DNA of 64,000 nt from Mesostigma viride. Taxonomy: Eukaryota; Streptophyta; Mesostigmatophyceae; Mesostigmatales; Mesostigmataceae. The position numbers and the translations under genes are program-made. Positions 42,700-52,639 of this stretch are shown here, one piece after another. Location of the stretch: the NCBI GenBank assembly GCA_009746045.1, contig RPFO01000015.1:2202998-2266997 (forward strand), written 5' to 3'. The first letter of the stretch is position 1; each line of letters opens with the position of its first letter. The notes beneath the pieces are model-generated. The model worked only from the letters and a program-made list of their open reading frames with translations, did no database searches and was not told the DNA's origin.

Positions 42700-43550
42700 A
42701 GAGGGGTCAGTCAACAGAAGTGCACTGGGTGCAAGGTTGATGAAGGCTGTACCATGTGCAAAAGGTCTTTAAAAATAGCACTCACTTGATGGCACTCAAA
42801 CATGTCTCAATGGTGTCCAGACTCAGATCAGTAGTCTTCATCAAAAGTTGCTTGACCTTTTCGAAACAGGGCTCCAGGTAAATTTCTGCCTTTCTCCCTT
42901 AAGAGAAAAGGCGACGGGTTCGTCCGAAATATTCGTTCAACAGCTTGTGGCTTGAATCCATTGTGGGGTGGATATTAAAACACCAATAATAAGACAAAAA
43001 ACTGAAAATACATCCAGGGGGGTATCGACACTGCCCAGGGTGTAAAAAAAATTAAACAGGTCCAAACACACAATCATCCAAAATCTGTGTTTTTCAGCCT
43101 TGTCCAGGCTGTGGACAGTGTGGGGGCTATGGAGGGACAGCCCCACACACTTATGGTGGTCCTTTCTCAATGGAAATCCACCCACAAAACTTATCTCTAA
43201 AAATCTGACCAGTAGCAGTCGTCCGACGGACCGACGCGGCGCTCAGACCTTTCGGGCGGGACGGACGATACCGAGGAACCTTTCTAGCGCATCGGCGCGG
43301 CGCTCGGATATTTCTAGCGGGCCGGGTCGACCCGTTTACATTTCGGGGTGTGTGGCGCGGCGCTCGGGCCTTTTGGGTCCAGAGTGACCAGGGTGTATAT
43401 GAAAACATATAGACCCGCCCGTAACACGTAAAAAGGGTTTATATGAAAAAAATCGATCCGCCCGTAATGCGTAAAAAGGCCGTAGCGGCCCAGGGGTGTG
43501 TATAAATGTATATACACCCGTCCGGGGGCTAAAATCAATTTCGGACGTCA
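42700..43550. other. Non-coding stretch in the virus-like island
   Basis: The first ~500 bp are AT-rich with no recognised gene. From 43,225 to 43,380 GCGGCGCTC recurs three times, each followed by a similar block (AGACCTTTCGGGCGGGA-like). From 43,393 the motif GTGTATATGAAAACATAT and two CGCCCGTAA-type repeats follow. The same GCGGCGCTC and 18-bp motif occur together in both palindrome arms (12.62-12.68 and 16.37-16.42 kb). Confidence 0.5.
43393..43410 (+). promoter_or_regulatory. Conserved 18-bp AT-rich motif, virus-like island copy
   Basis: GTGTATATGAAAACATAT, identical to the copies in both palindrome arms. It includes an ATATG...CATAT inverted repeat. No gene start lies immediately downstream here, so its role (promoter, origin or element end) is open. 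Confidence 0.45.
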
Positions 43551-43553
43551 GAA

Positions 43554-44195
43554 TTATAGTCCCGGCACGGTTTTCTCTCGTTTTAGGGCAGGTCCCTTGA
43601 GCCACTTGGCGAATATAACATCGGACACCCTGATTCTCCGTCTTGGCCTCCTATCACCGCCATTAGGACACGTGTATTTTTTTACCGTGCCATTATCCAC
43701 GTCCGCCCATATGCTTGTCGGGTCCGCGGCATACACTTCCATTCTCCTCGTGTTTTGCACCAGGTAGATAGTCCCAGGAGGCAGAAGAATCTCAATCTCG
43801 TCATCATACTCGCTGACGGGCCACAGCGGCAGGCATGTCACTCCCGGGAGCAGTTGGATGATCTTCATACAGCAGCCATCCTCGAAATCCTCCGTCTCCC
43901 TACCATTCACCCTGACCTTTCGCTTGGGTAGATCCGTTCTGGCATCGACAAACGTGAGCGCTGCGTCCGGGGTTATCGACGTGGACACGAACCATTCGTT
44001 TTCGTACATTTTTAGCGCCTGGCCATTCAGTATCATTCCTTCCACACCATCCGTGTAGTACGCCTTGTCCACTCCGCGGTAGACTGTCATGGGCTTTTTT
44101 AGAGGCGGGGCGTTTTTCAAGATTCGCCCCAGGCAGTAACTGTAGTAGGGCGTGACGACCTTCATCAAAGTGTCCGTGGTCATGTTGACCACCAT
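43554..44195 (-). CDS. ADP-ribosyltransferase-fold protein of the virus-like island
   Basis: 213 codons. The pattern fits the ADP-ribosyltransferase exoenzyme-like fold common in giant-virus genomes: an Arg in VYRGVD, an STS block (EWFVSTSITPDAALTF) and a C-terminal acidic block before ILLPPGTIYLV. Such proteins transfer ADP-ribose from NAD to targets; the target here is unknown. Treated as a virus-derived fossil. The call rests on motif order and spacing only. Confidence 0.55.
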   Translation of the reverse strand: MVVNMTTDTLMKVVTPYYSYCLGRILKNAPPLKKPMTVYRGVDKAYYTDGVEGMILNGQALKMYENEWFVSTSITPDAALTFVDARTDLPKRKVRVNGRETEDFEDGCCMKIIQLLPGVTCLPLWPVSEYDDEIEILLPPGTIYLVQNTRRMEVYAADPTSIWADVDNGTVKKYTCPNGGDRRPRRRIRVSDVIFAKWLKGPALKREKTVPGL

Positions 44196-44279
44196 CCACT
44201 GAGTTCAGAAACGGTGAGACGAGCGTGTCGTCCTCGGGACCTGACCGGTATATCACGTCAATCGCTACACCAGCCACGG

Positions 44280-44417
44280 TCAGTCTTCTCCTCTTTGCAA
44301 CCTCTTAGCCACAAGACGCATACTCTTACCCTTGATAACCTTCTTGAAATTTTCGATAAAAGCCGGCCACTTGTTACCGTCAAAGTGTTTCTCACCAAGC
44401 TTGTTCAGCTTTACCAT
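44280..44417 (-). CDS. Small basic protein, 45 residues
   Basis: Open from ATG to TGA: MVKLNKLGEKHFDGNKWPAF then a basic helix rich in Lys/Arg. It lies just upstream of the ADP-ribosyltransferase-fold gene, in the same direction. It is too short to classify; it could also be a fragment of a longer virus-like gene. Confidence 0.35.
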   Translation of the reverse strand: MVKLNKLGEKHFDGNKWPAFIENFKKVIKGKSMRLVAKRLQRGED

Positions 44418-44450
44418 GCGAAACAGAACAGGTCCGAGAGGGTGATGGCA

Positions 44451-44655
44451 TTATTTTATGTCGCCAGCCGGCGATTCCAACAACTTGTGAACCAGTACTT
44501 CATGGTAGCTTTCCACACTTTTGGGAGATACCTGGTTCAGATATTTGTCCCCTTGATGAGTGTACTTTTGAAGGAGACGCAAGTCGTTGTACCCCTCAGC
44601 GTGCTCCTATTCGTCCCACTCCAGGACCCTAAGCACACCTGGAATTGTACTACAT
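44451..44655 (-). pseudogene. Fragment of a virus-like gene at the island's edge
   Basis: The frame reads LRLLQKYTHQGDKYLNQVSP then ESYHEVLVHKLLESPAGDIK at its end. It is cut off towards 44.66 kb, where AT-rich and octamer-repeat DNA begins. It marks the right edge of the virus-like island. Broken. Confidence 0.4.
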
Positions 44656-44748
44656 TTTTCAAATTGTACTTCAGTTTTGAAAGTTGCATTTTCATGCATT
44701 TAAAGTTTCAACTAAAGTCTTTGAGGAAAAAAAAGTTCGTCGGCGGCC

Positions 44749-45700
44749 GTGGCACCGTTGCACCGTTGCACCGTTGCACCGTTGCACCTCAAATTGCATA
44801 CATGCACACACCTTTGCACATGCAATTGTTATCCATGGGATTTATGTAGGTGGATGGGTTATGCAAGGGTTACCTAGATGCTCATGACACCGTGCCACCG
44901 TGGCGCCGTTGCACCGTTGCACCGTTGCACCGTTGCACCGTTGCACCTCAAATTGCATATAAACACACACCTTTGCACATACAATGGTTATCCATTGGGA
45001 TTTATCAAGGGTAATGGGTCATGCAAGGGTTACCTAGACATGCTCATGACACCGTTGCATCGTGGCATCGTGCCACCGTGCCACCGTGGCACCGTGGCAC
45101 CGTTGCACCGTTGCACCGTTGCACCGTTGCACCGTTGCACCGTTGCACCTCAAATTGCATATAAACACACACCTTTGCACATGCAATTGTTATCCATGGG
45201 TTTTATGTAGGTGGATGGGTCATGCAAGGGTTACCTAGATGCTCATGACACCATGGCACCGTGGCATCGTGCCACCGTGCCACCGTGCCACTGTGCCACT
45301 GTGCCACCTCAAAAGTTGCATATAAACACGTACACATATTTGCACATACAATGGTTATCCATTGGGATTTATCAAGGGTAATGGGTCATGCAAGGGTTAC
45401 CTAGACATGCTCATGACACCGTTGCATCGTGGCATCGTGCCACCGTGCCACCGTGCCACCGTGGCACCGTTGCACCGTTGCACCGTTGCACCGTTGCACC
45501 GTTGCACCGTTGCACCGTTGCACCGTTGCACCTCAAATTGCATATAAGCACACACCTTTCCGTTTTTCCGCGTTTCCCGCGGCCCGGCACTGAACGCAAA
45601 TGGTTTTCACCTTTGCGGAGTGCCTGATCAGAACACACCTTTGCACATGCAATTGTTATCCATGGAGCCACCATGCCACCGTGCCACCGTGCCACCTCCA
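44749..45700. repeat. GTTGCACC octamer arrays in a higher-order repeat
   Basis: Runs of the 8-bp unit GTTGCACC (variants GTGGCACC, GTGCCACC) alternate with a block containing TTTGCACATGCAATTGTTAT, GGGTTATGCAAGGGTTACCT and GCTCATGACACC. The blocks alternate between two subtypes (TGCTCATGACACC preceded by TAGA or by GACA), with unit lengths of about 160, 201 and 166 bp. Proteins read through it (TVAPLHRC repeats) are artefacts of the octamer. Confidence 0.9.
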
Positions 45701-46023
45701 CAACGGTATGAAAGTGCCAAAAAATGCCCTTATAAGCCCTACATGGAGCAAATTGAGTCCAAACATGCTAGATATTGGTAGGCAGCATGTCCAGGACACC
45801 AGTAGAAGGAATTTGACTTTCCATGCAGAATTTTCCGACATCGGTTGGTCTATTTTTGGCATGTCTATTTTTAGCAACTTTCCAGATTTTAATATAAACA
45901 AATACCATTTAGTATGCAAATAAAGAGCTCCTGGCCTGGCTATTTGCAGGTAGGCTAATGCTCATGTCTACCAACTGTGCACCAGGTCCCATGGTCATCT
46001 GACCTCATTTGGTGACAAACTGC

Positions 46024-46560
46024 CACCAAATGCTAGCAAAAACGCACTGTTTCACCACATCTCATTGAATTTTCCATAGAAGGTGTGTTCAGTCGAGGCT
46101 GGAAATTTGCAATCACATTGCACATCGTAAATGTAGACATGGCACAAAAAATCAGGTCCATCGTACTGTATTTGGTAACAAAATGCCACCAAATGCTAGC
46201 AAAATGTGCGTTTTTCGCGTTTTTTAGACACATTTCATGACAGTTTTCATACAAGATGTGCTCAGTTGGGGCTGGAAACTTGCAAGCATATTAAATATCA
46301 TCATTGTAGACATTGCACAAAAATTCAGGTCCGTTGTACTTCATTCATTGACAGCTCGCTACCAAATGTGAGCAAAAATGTGCGATTTTTGCATTTCCGC
46401 CACATTTCTTGCAGTTTCCCATGCCAGGTGTGCTCAGTTGAGGCTGAAAACAAGCGCGCATGTCAATCATCATCATTTCAGACATTGCACAAAACTTAAT
46501 TCAGGTCCATCAAGTGTCATTTGGTTCACTGGTCCATGCAACACCTGCCAGTTTCCAGCT
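46024..46560. repeat. ~165-172-bp tandem satellite, about 3 diverged units
   Basis: Units begin with (C/T)ACCAAATG(C/T)(T/G)AGCAAAA at 46,024, 46,189 and 46,361. Each contains a TGTG(T/C)TCAGT core and CATTGCACAAAAA(A/T)TCAGGTCC. AT-rich, no gene. Confidence 0.75.
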
Positions 46561-48270
46561 AATCACTCAACCTTGGATGCAAAGTTCTTTTGTAACGGTA
46601 TGGCCAACTCCCACCAACTGTGTTGCTAACTGTTCAGACCTTGCACAGATAATATAACACAACTTTTGTGACACATAGACAAAGATATATGAATATGAAC
46701 AGTGGCTAGACATGGCTGTATATATGTGCATGTGGCCATGCTCAGGCAATGTTCAAGTAGGGGCTTGTTGTTAGACATAAGAACTGCCAGCTGTCACGTT
46801 CGCTAGCATGATCAGTTCAAACCCACAGCATGCACGGTAGTCGCAAACTCAGCTTGGCAATGTAATAATCTAATCATGCCAGGCATCTTGGCGGTCGGCA
46901 TGGCTGCGATGTGTTTTGTGCGCCTTGATTCGGTAGCAGCACATCCCTTGGCAACCGGCCCGCCTGACTAAGGTTGCCACACATGGTCCTCTGCATCACC
47001 ATGGATGTCCCCATGTCCCTGTCTCTGTTATAGGGGTTCACGTTGCTGGCGATGCAGCTTCCAAGTTGGACTAGATCTCCTCAGCCAGCGCTGTGGTGCA
47101 TAGCCAGACAGCTCATACACTGCTCAGTTGCTACCTCGAGGTTGCCGGCTTGAAATGTGCCACCAAAGGACTGCACTTGGCCGCCATCATACCTAGCATG
47201 AAGAAGCCACTGCACAACCCCGGTGAGCCGCTTGGCCACCATACCGCAGTTGTCTTCAACAGATAGTGCAAGGCCAATGGCCTCTTCACAGGCACGTGCC
47301 TTGTGCTCATGCTCTTGCTCTGGCCCTTGTCAGCATGAGATGCACGCCCTTGCATGCTTCACCATGTTTCTCCAAGCCATCCGTGACTACTTGCTTCAGA
47401 AATGTCATTCAACTCCTGCACGTCCTCAGCCACCAGACTGCCAAACTAGCTGGTGCCCCATCCCTCACTTTGGTGAGGACTGCGATTCTGGCTAGCAGCT
47501 TAGCGATCGTGCGTGGTTGTGCCCGAGTTTCTGGGTGAGTGGCAGTGGCATTGGAGCAAGAGTTGTTGAGCATGTGCGTGTGTCTATCCTCTTGACAAAC
47601 AACCCCTCGCACGTACCCCTGACATTGAGGAGTTTGGCCATGTGCCACATGGCAGGTTGCCAGAATTCCGCAAACATGCATCATAGGGAAATAAAGGATG
47701 GCTGGTTGTGCACACGACATGAGTAAACAAAACACACATACCTATCAGGAGGGCAGGCTTGGGTTGCTTCATTGGCGCTGGTTGCAGCGTGCGTAATAAT
47801 AGCCCGCCATTGGCTCATCCACCCGTGCCCTTGGCAAGCAGGAACAGCCTGAACTGCATGAACTGCATGATGCGGCCGTCCAGGATGCCCTCTGCTCATC
47901 ATTCAGGGGTGTGAAGGCAGCTTCAATGGGTGCTGGCGTGTAAGGCAGCTTGGGTGCTGACGTGCAAGGCAGCGTGTGCATCAGTGTTTGCCGCCCGGCC
48001 GTGTGGCAGCACAGGTGGCTGGCCTAGCCTGGCCACTGTCCTCTCTCCGCTCTCACGCAATATGCCACCCTCTCCACAAACCATGACAGTTCTCATGTGC
48101 ATGCATGTCTTAAGATGCTTGTTGAAGGCAGATGCTTTCAGCTTAGAGATGGTGGGCACGTATGCAATGGGTGTTATGGACTCACAAGCATGTACGTGTA
48201 GCCATCAAGCATCCAAGAAAGCCACCAATTGCTTCTGGGTTTTCCATCAATCTTCGTGGTCAACCATGTC
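46561..48270. other. Unassigned stretch; possibly a decayed gene
   Basis: Many short minus-strand frames with protein-like composition, such as LLARIAVLTKVRDGAPASLA, but none long or matching a family I recognise. It could be a very old DNA transposon or host sequence. Nothing else is supported. Confidence 0.35.
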
Positions 48271-48555
48271 ATGCAACATTACTTGCCGTGAGCACAATGC
48301 CAATAAATTGCAGCATGTACAACTAGAGCGAAGCAACAGCTTGGTGATCCATAGCCCTGCCTGCAAATCATTGCCATCGGCGGCAATAGCGCTGCAAGGC
48401 TGCCAGCCAGCCCGTAATATCTTGCCCGCAATTCATCATGCAACCTTCCTAATATCCGTGTGAAGAATTCCTTGACATCCCTAGCCTCTAAGGTAACCTG
48501 TACGTCGCTGATGTGAAGAAAAGGCTCGCCATGAAACCGTAGCTCGCTATACGAT

Positions 48556-48738
48556 TCATGACGCACTTCCCGTAAGATAGGACGCATCCGTGGTGCATTT
48601 CGCTAAGACGGCGGCAGCGCTAAGACGGAGCCCTCGTCTCGCCATGACGAGCAACACGACCACCAGGACAAGCAGCGAGAATAGCATTCCAAAAACCTGC
48701 GCCCCCGCATCGGGCTCCATAATGCCCAGGCCCTTCAT
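48556..48738 (-). CDS. Small membrane-type protein, left side of second palindrome
   Basis: 60 codons: an acidic N-terminus (GLGIMEPDAGAQVFG), a hydrophobic segment MLFSLLVLVVVLLVMA, then a basic, Ala/Leu-rich tail. It follows the Pro-rich gene at 48,735-49,031 with a 4-bp overlap. Functionally comparable in layout to the membrane gene of the first palindrome, but no sequence similarity was seen beyond the hydrophobic segment. Confidence 0.45.
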   Translation of the reverse strand: MKGLGIMEPDAGAQVFGMLFSLLVLVVVLLVMARRGLRLSAAAVLAKCTTDASYLTGSAS

Positions 48739-49031
48739 GGCTTTAGAAACTGCGTAATATTATACGGTCGCTTGCTTTTTTTTTTCTCATCATCTACACC
48801 TGTCACGGATACAGGGCCTGTATCCATGGTCAGGTTCTCTTGCCCCGGTGGTGCAGGGCCGGGATCCATTGTGTCCGGTGGGGCTACTGCGTCCCTTTCC
48901 ATCGCTGGTGCTTCCATCGCTTCCATCGCTGGTGCTTCCATCGCTGGTTCATTATCCCCTACATGTAAAGACCATCGGGCATTCTGGAGTACAATTTGGT
49001 GGTGCAACGGTGCAACGGTGCAATGGTGCAA
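48735..49031 (-). CDS. Pro/Met/Glu-rich small protein, left arm of second palindrome
   Basis: 98 codons, though the first ~25 come from the octamer array and may not be real. The core is EAPAMERDAVAPPDTMDPGP, then GPVSVTGVDDEKKK. It matches the plus-strand gene on the other arm across the core and diverges after GVDDE. No family recognised. Confidence 0.45.
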   Translation of the reverse strand: MHHCTVAPLHHQIVLQNARWSLHVGDNEPAMEAPAMEAMEAPAMERDAVAPPDTMDPGPAPPGQENLTMDTGPVSVTGVDDEKKKSKRPYNITQFLKP

Positions 49032-49577
49032 CGGTGCAACGGTGCAACGGCCAGTGATTGGCCCGTTGCTGATTTGCTGACATGCAGCCTAATAAAAATT
49101 GGCCGCAAATTCGTCCGGTCGCACGTGGGCACAAGATTTGCGGCCAATTTTTACTAGGCTGCATATCAGAAAATCAGCAACGGGCCAATCACTGGCCGTT
49201 GCACCGTTGCACCGTTGCACCGTTGCACCGTTGCACCGTTGCACCGTTGCACCGTTGCACCGTTGCACCGTTGCACCGTTGCACCGTTGCACCGTTGCAC
49301 CGGCACACCGTGCCACCACCAAATTGTACTCCACCGGTGTGCGGCGTGGGACACAACAACAACAACAACAATGGCGGCGTGCCACCACCATTAATTTTGT
49401 ACTCCGTGCCACCACCATTTGGTCTTTACATGTAGGGGATATCGGAAAGCACCAGCGATGGAAAAGGACGCAGTAGCCCCACCAGACACAATGGATCCCG
49501 GCCATGCACCACCGGGGCAAGAGAACCAGACAAAGGATACAGGCCCTGTATCCGTGACAGGTGTAGATGATGAAGAA
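48786..49577. repeat. Second palindrome: inverted gene-pair cassette around an octamer hairpin
   Basis: Left arm about 48,786-49,110, right arm about 49,136-49,577. From the outside in: the core of the Pro-rich gene, a GTTGCACC/GGTGCAAC array (about 6 units left, 13 right), a GGCCAGTGATTGGCCCGTTG block, then a hairpin with 27-bp arms and a 25-nt loop. The right arm is longer because of its array and an AACAAC insert. Outside the arms each side carries a small membrane-type gene transcribed outwards. Confidence 0.85.
49084..49162. repeat. 27-bp hairpin at the centre of the second palindrome
   Basis: Arms 49,084-49,110 and 49,136-49,162, one mismatch, loop 25 nt. It includes a TTGGCCGCAAAT core. 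It is the symmetry axis of the larger palindrome. Confidence 0.9.
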
Positions 49578-49703
49578 AGGAAGAAAATGCAAGCGACCGT
49601 GTATCACAGGGGCGCAGTGAATGAACTTGAGAGAATACTTGCCTCTGGTGCTTCGGATGATGAAGCCGACCGTGCAACTGCGAAATCTGAGGTAAATTTA
49701 TGA
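49419..49703 (+). CDS. Pro/Met/Glu-rich small protein, right arm of second palindrome
   Basis: 94 codons: KAPAMEKDAVAPPDTMDPGH, then GPVSVTGVDDEERKK, then an acidic helix (NELERILASGASDDEADRAT). It is the more complete member of the pair and is followed 45 bp later by a membrane-type gene. No family recognised; possibly virus-derived. Confidence 0.5.
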   Translation: MVFTCRGYRKAPAMEKDAVAPPDTMDPGHAPPGQENQTKDTGPVSVTGVDDEERKKMQATVYHRGAVNELERILASGASDDEADRATAKSEVNL

Positions 49704-49748
49704 CAGGGGAAATCCGGCTGTTATTTTACCAAAGGTATATTACAATAA

Positions 49749-49955
49749 GTGCAGTTCTTGGCGTTTGGAATCATGACATTGCTTGTGCTATTGCTCTTGA
49801 ATTTAAGTGCCCGCACCCCGCCGGCGCACCCCGGCGAACAAGACAAAGCGCACCGTAACCCCCCTGGGCCCATCGCTGCCGTCGCCGGGCGGCACGTTGG
49901 GGAGGCGGCTCCTTCTCCCTTTTCTGGTGTCTGTTGCATCATTTTGAACCCCTGA
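49749..49955 (+). CDS. Small membrane-type protein, right side of second palindrome
   Basis: 68 codons: MQFLAFGIMTLLVLLLLNLS as N-terminal anchor, then a Pro/Gly/Arg-rich tail. Same layout as the left-side gene (48,556-48,738) and as the membrane gene of the first palindrome, though the sequences differ. Confidence 0.4.
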   Translation: MQFLAFGIMTLLVLLLLNLSARTPPAHPGEQDKAHRNPPGPIAAVAGRHVGEAAPSPFSGVCCIILNP

Positions 49956-50016
49956 CCAACGGAGGCATGTTAATGAACGAGTGGATGCATGCATGAATGA
50001 ACGGATGCATGAATGA

Positions 50017-50122
50017 TGGAGGGAGGGAGGGAGGGAGGGAGGGAGGGAGGGAGGGAGGGAGGGAGGGAGGGAGGGAGGGAGGGAGGGAGGGAGGGAGGGA
50101 GGGAGGGAGGGAGGGAGGGAAG
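50017..50122. repeat. (GGGA)n tetranucleotide array
   Basis: About 26 copies, nearly perfect. Frames reading (REGG)n or (PSLP)n are artefacts. Confidence 0.95.
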
Positions 50123-50139
50123 GCATGACTGTGTGTGTG

Positions 50140-50355
<216 letters not shown>

Positions 50356-50361
50356 GTTATA

Positions 50362-50480
50362 TGGGTGGGTGGGTGGGTGGGTGGGTGGGTGGGTGGGTGG
50401 GTGGGTGGGTGGGTGGGTGGGTGGGTGGGTGGGTGGGTGGGTGGGTGGGTGGGTGGGTGGGTGGGTGGGTGGGTGGGTGC
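50362..50480. repeat. (GGGT)n tetranucleotide array
   Basis: About 29 copies, nearly perfect, abutting the GCGT array with only ATAT between. Confidence 0.95.
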
Positions 50481-50592
50481 GGAAGGTGTGCTTTTTATTA
50501 TGATGATTAGCTAAGTTACGTGTGTGTTGTTGATGTACATGTTGACGTTGTATCATGGGCGTGTGCCCCTAAGTCTGCCTTCCTGCAATATT

Positions 50593-52513
50593 TGCTGAGC
50601 TTCGCTCATATTATATATGACGCGTGGACGGGCTCAAAGGGGACCGACCTGCCGTAGGTAGCGTAAGACTAGCGCTTGTCACGAGGGTACTGCACCGGCC
50701 GGCCCTTTTTGTGCCTAGGCTGAGTGTGGTTCCGGAGTGCAGGCCTAGGTAGCTTCTAACGTACGTCACTAGACCTTGTTACCTGCGCCAGCCGCCAGGC
50801 GTGGCGCAACTGTGATTGGCAGTCAGTACACCTTGTACCTGCGCCAGCCGGCAGGCCTGCGTGGCGCAATGTGAATGATAGTCAGTACTTAGAGTGGTGT
50901 AGGGGACGTAGGGAGGCCTCTTTTCAGCTTCGCAACTTGATCCCAGCATTTGCTGGCAAGGTCGGCTGGCCGCTATGGCGGCTGCGCTGAATGTAAGACG
51001 ATGCTATCGGCCTCTCCGGGCGTGGAGAGGCCTGGAATAAAATTCTTTATGTTCGCCACCCACCGTTATAGGCCACGGTAATGGTTGTTGGGTGGGGGGC
51101 TCTACGTTTTGAGTAAAATGGTGTGATTTCCGGCGCTGGGCCCACTGACGATTCCCCTCTACCCCTGGGTGCGGCAAGCGGCTTCCTGACACTGGGGAAG
51201 CTGCGATTTTAGTCGGACAACGTCAGGGAAGGAGCCATACAGGCCAGGGCCAGCGGTTACGGTGGAAAGAATCACAGGTGGAGGCGAATCTGCCTAGCTT
51301 AAACGTGGAGATGGCTAGCGCGGGGTGCCAGGGTAGCCCATAACTGCCAGGAGCCTGACAGCGGACCCGATCTTTCGGCCTGTGGCCAGACGGGAGTTTC
51401 GGGGAGGATGCGGGGCTGGAGCGAATCTTGGTGGGAGGAGCGCGCTCTTCATCATTGCCCAGTTTTTCAGCAAAGAATGTTCGCCTGGCGGGGCTGAAAT
51501 TCTTGCTGTTTTATCGCCTTGTTTTTATCCTGTATGATGCATTATAGGAAAAGCGATAAAGAGTTCGGTTCAGCCATGCAGGGGGGCATATCTATGCCAT
51601 AAAAAATTTCCTACAACAACACAAGCCCTGGTCAGGGCCTTGGCTAAGCAGTTTCCAAGCCAAGGCCTTGGTAGGGTAGAGGGCCTATCGCCACAAAGGT
51701 TTCAATGCCGGGAAATCCCAGCCTCGGGGGTGGGGCTGGTGATGGGTCCTGGGCTTGTGAGAGACGGTCCGGGGGCGTAAGGCCTAATGAGCAGCCGCTG
51801 GAAACCGCCCCCCTAACGGGGGAACGACATGGGTGCCGCCCTGCGTCCGCCGGGAAACCGTAGCGGCCACACGGGGGCGGCAGTACAGCCGTGGCAGCGT
51901 GCAGGAGGGGGGCCATGGGCGGAAAGAAAATCGGCACCAAGGTTGGCGACAGCCTTGGTGGCCAGGAAGGAGGTGTGGGGGCAACACCTTGTGTTCGAGT
52001 ATGCTGGGCCCCCAGCATGGTGCTACAATAACCAACTTGATAATGATGTGCACTGAGTTTGAAGGTGTGGTATAGGCTGTCCATATAAAGCCTGGCACAC
52101 AAAAATGTAAAATAAATGTTTCTCTTGGTGGGAAGGAACTCCAATGGACCAAAAACAAGAAATGTATTTAATTAATTGCTGAGCTTCGCTCATATTATAT
52201 ATGACGCGTGGACGGGCTCAAAGGGGACCGACCTGCCGTAGGTAGCGTAAGACTAGCGCTTGTCACGAGGGTACTGCACCGGCCGGCCCTTTTTGTGCCT
52301 AGGCTGAGTGTGGTTCCGGAGTGCATGCCTAGGTAGCTTCTAACGTACGTCACTAGACCTTGTTACCTGCGCCAGCCGCCAGGCGTGGCGCAACAGTGAT
52401 TGGCAGTCAGTACACCTTGTACCTGCGCCAGCCGGCAGGCCTGCGTGGCGCAATGTGAATGATAGTCAGTACTTAGAGTGGTGTAGGGGACGTAGGGAGG
52501 CCTCTTTTCAGCT
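50593..52513 (+). mobile_element. TRIM-like non-autonomous LTR element
   Basis: Two 337-bp direct repeats (50,593-50,929 and 52,177-52,513) differ by about 2 substitutions and have TGCTGA...TCAGC-type ends. The 1.25-kb internal part has no coding gene, the layout of a terminal-repeat retrotransposon in miniature. A 21-bp sequence AAGTCTGCCTTCCTGCAATA(T) lies on both sides: immediately before the left LTR and 7 bp after the right LTR. A typical 5-bp target duplication was not found. Very young by LTR identity. Strand assigned from a purine-rich stretch (CAAAAACAAGAAATG) near the right LTR; tentative. Confidence 0.75.
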
Positions 52514-52639
52514 CCCACCCAAGTCTGCCTTCCTGCAATATCACATAATATATCATCTAGATGTGTTGTTGGGAACCTGACTATATATCCCAAACTGGAA
52601 TGGTTGACATTCAACTATGGGATGAAACCCACGAAAAAC

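Noticed and set aside
44850-45700. Frames encoding TVAPLHRC repeats
   Set aside because: Artefacts of the GTTGCACC octamer, whose 3-unit period is in frame on every reading.
46900-48250. Possible hAT or other transposase remnant on the minus strand
   Set aside because: Only scattered protein-like words; no catalytic or zinc-finger motif could be recognised.
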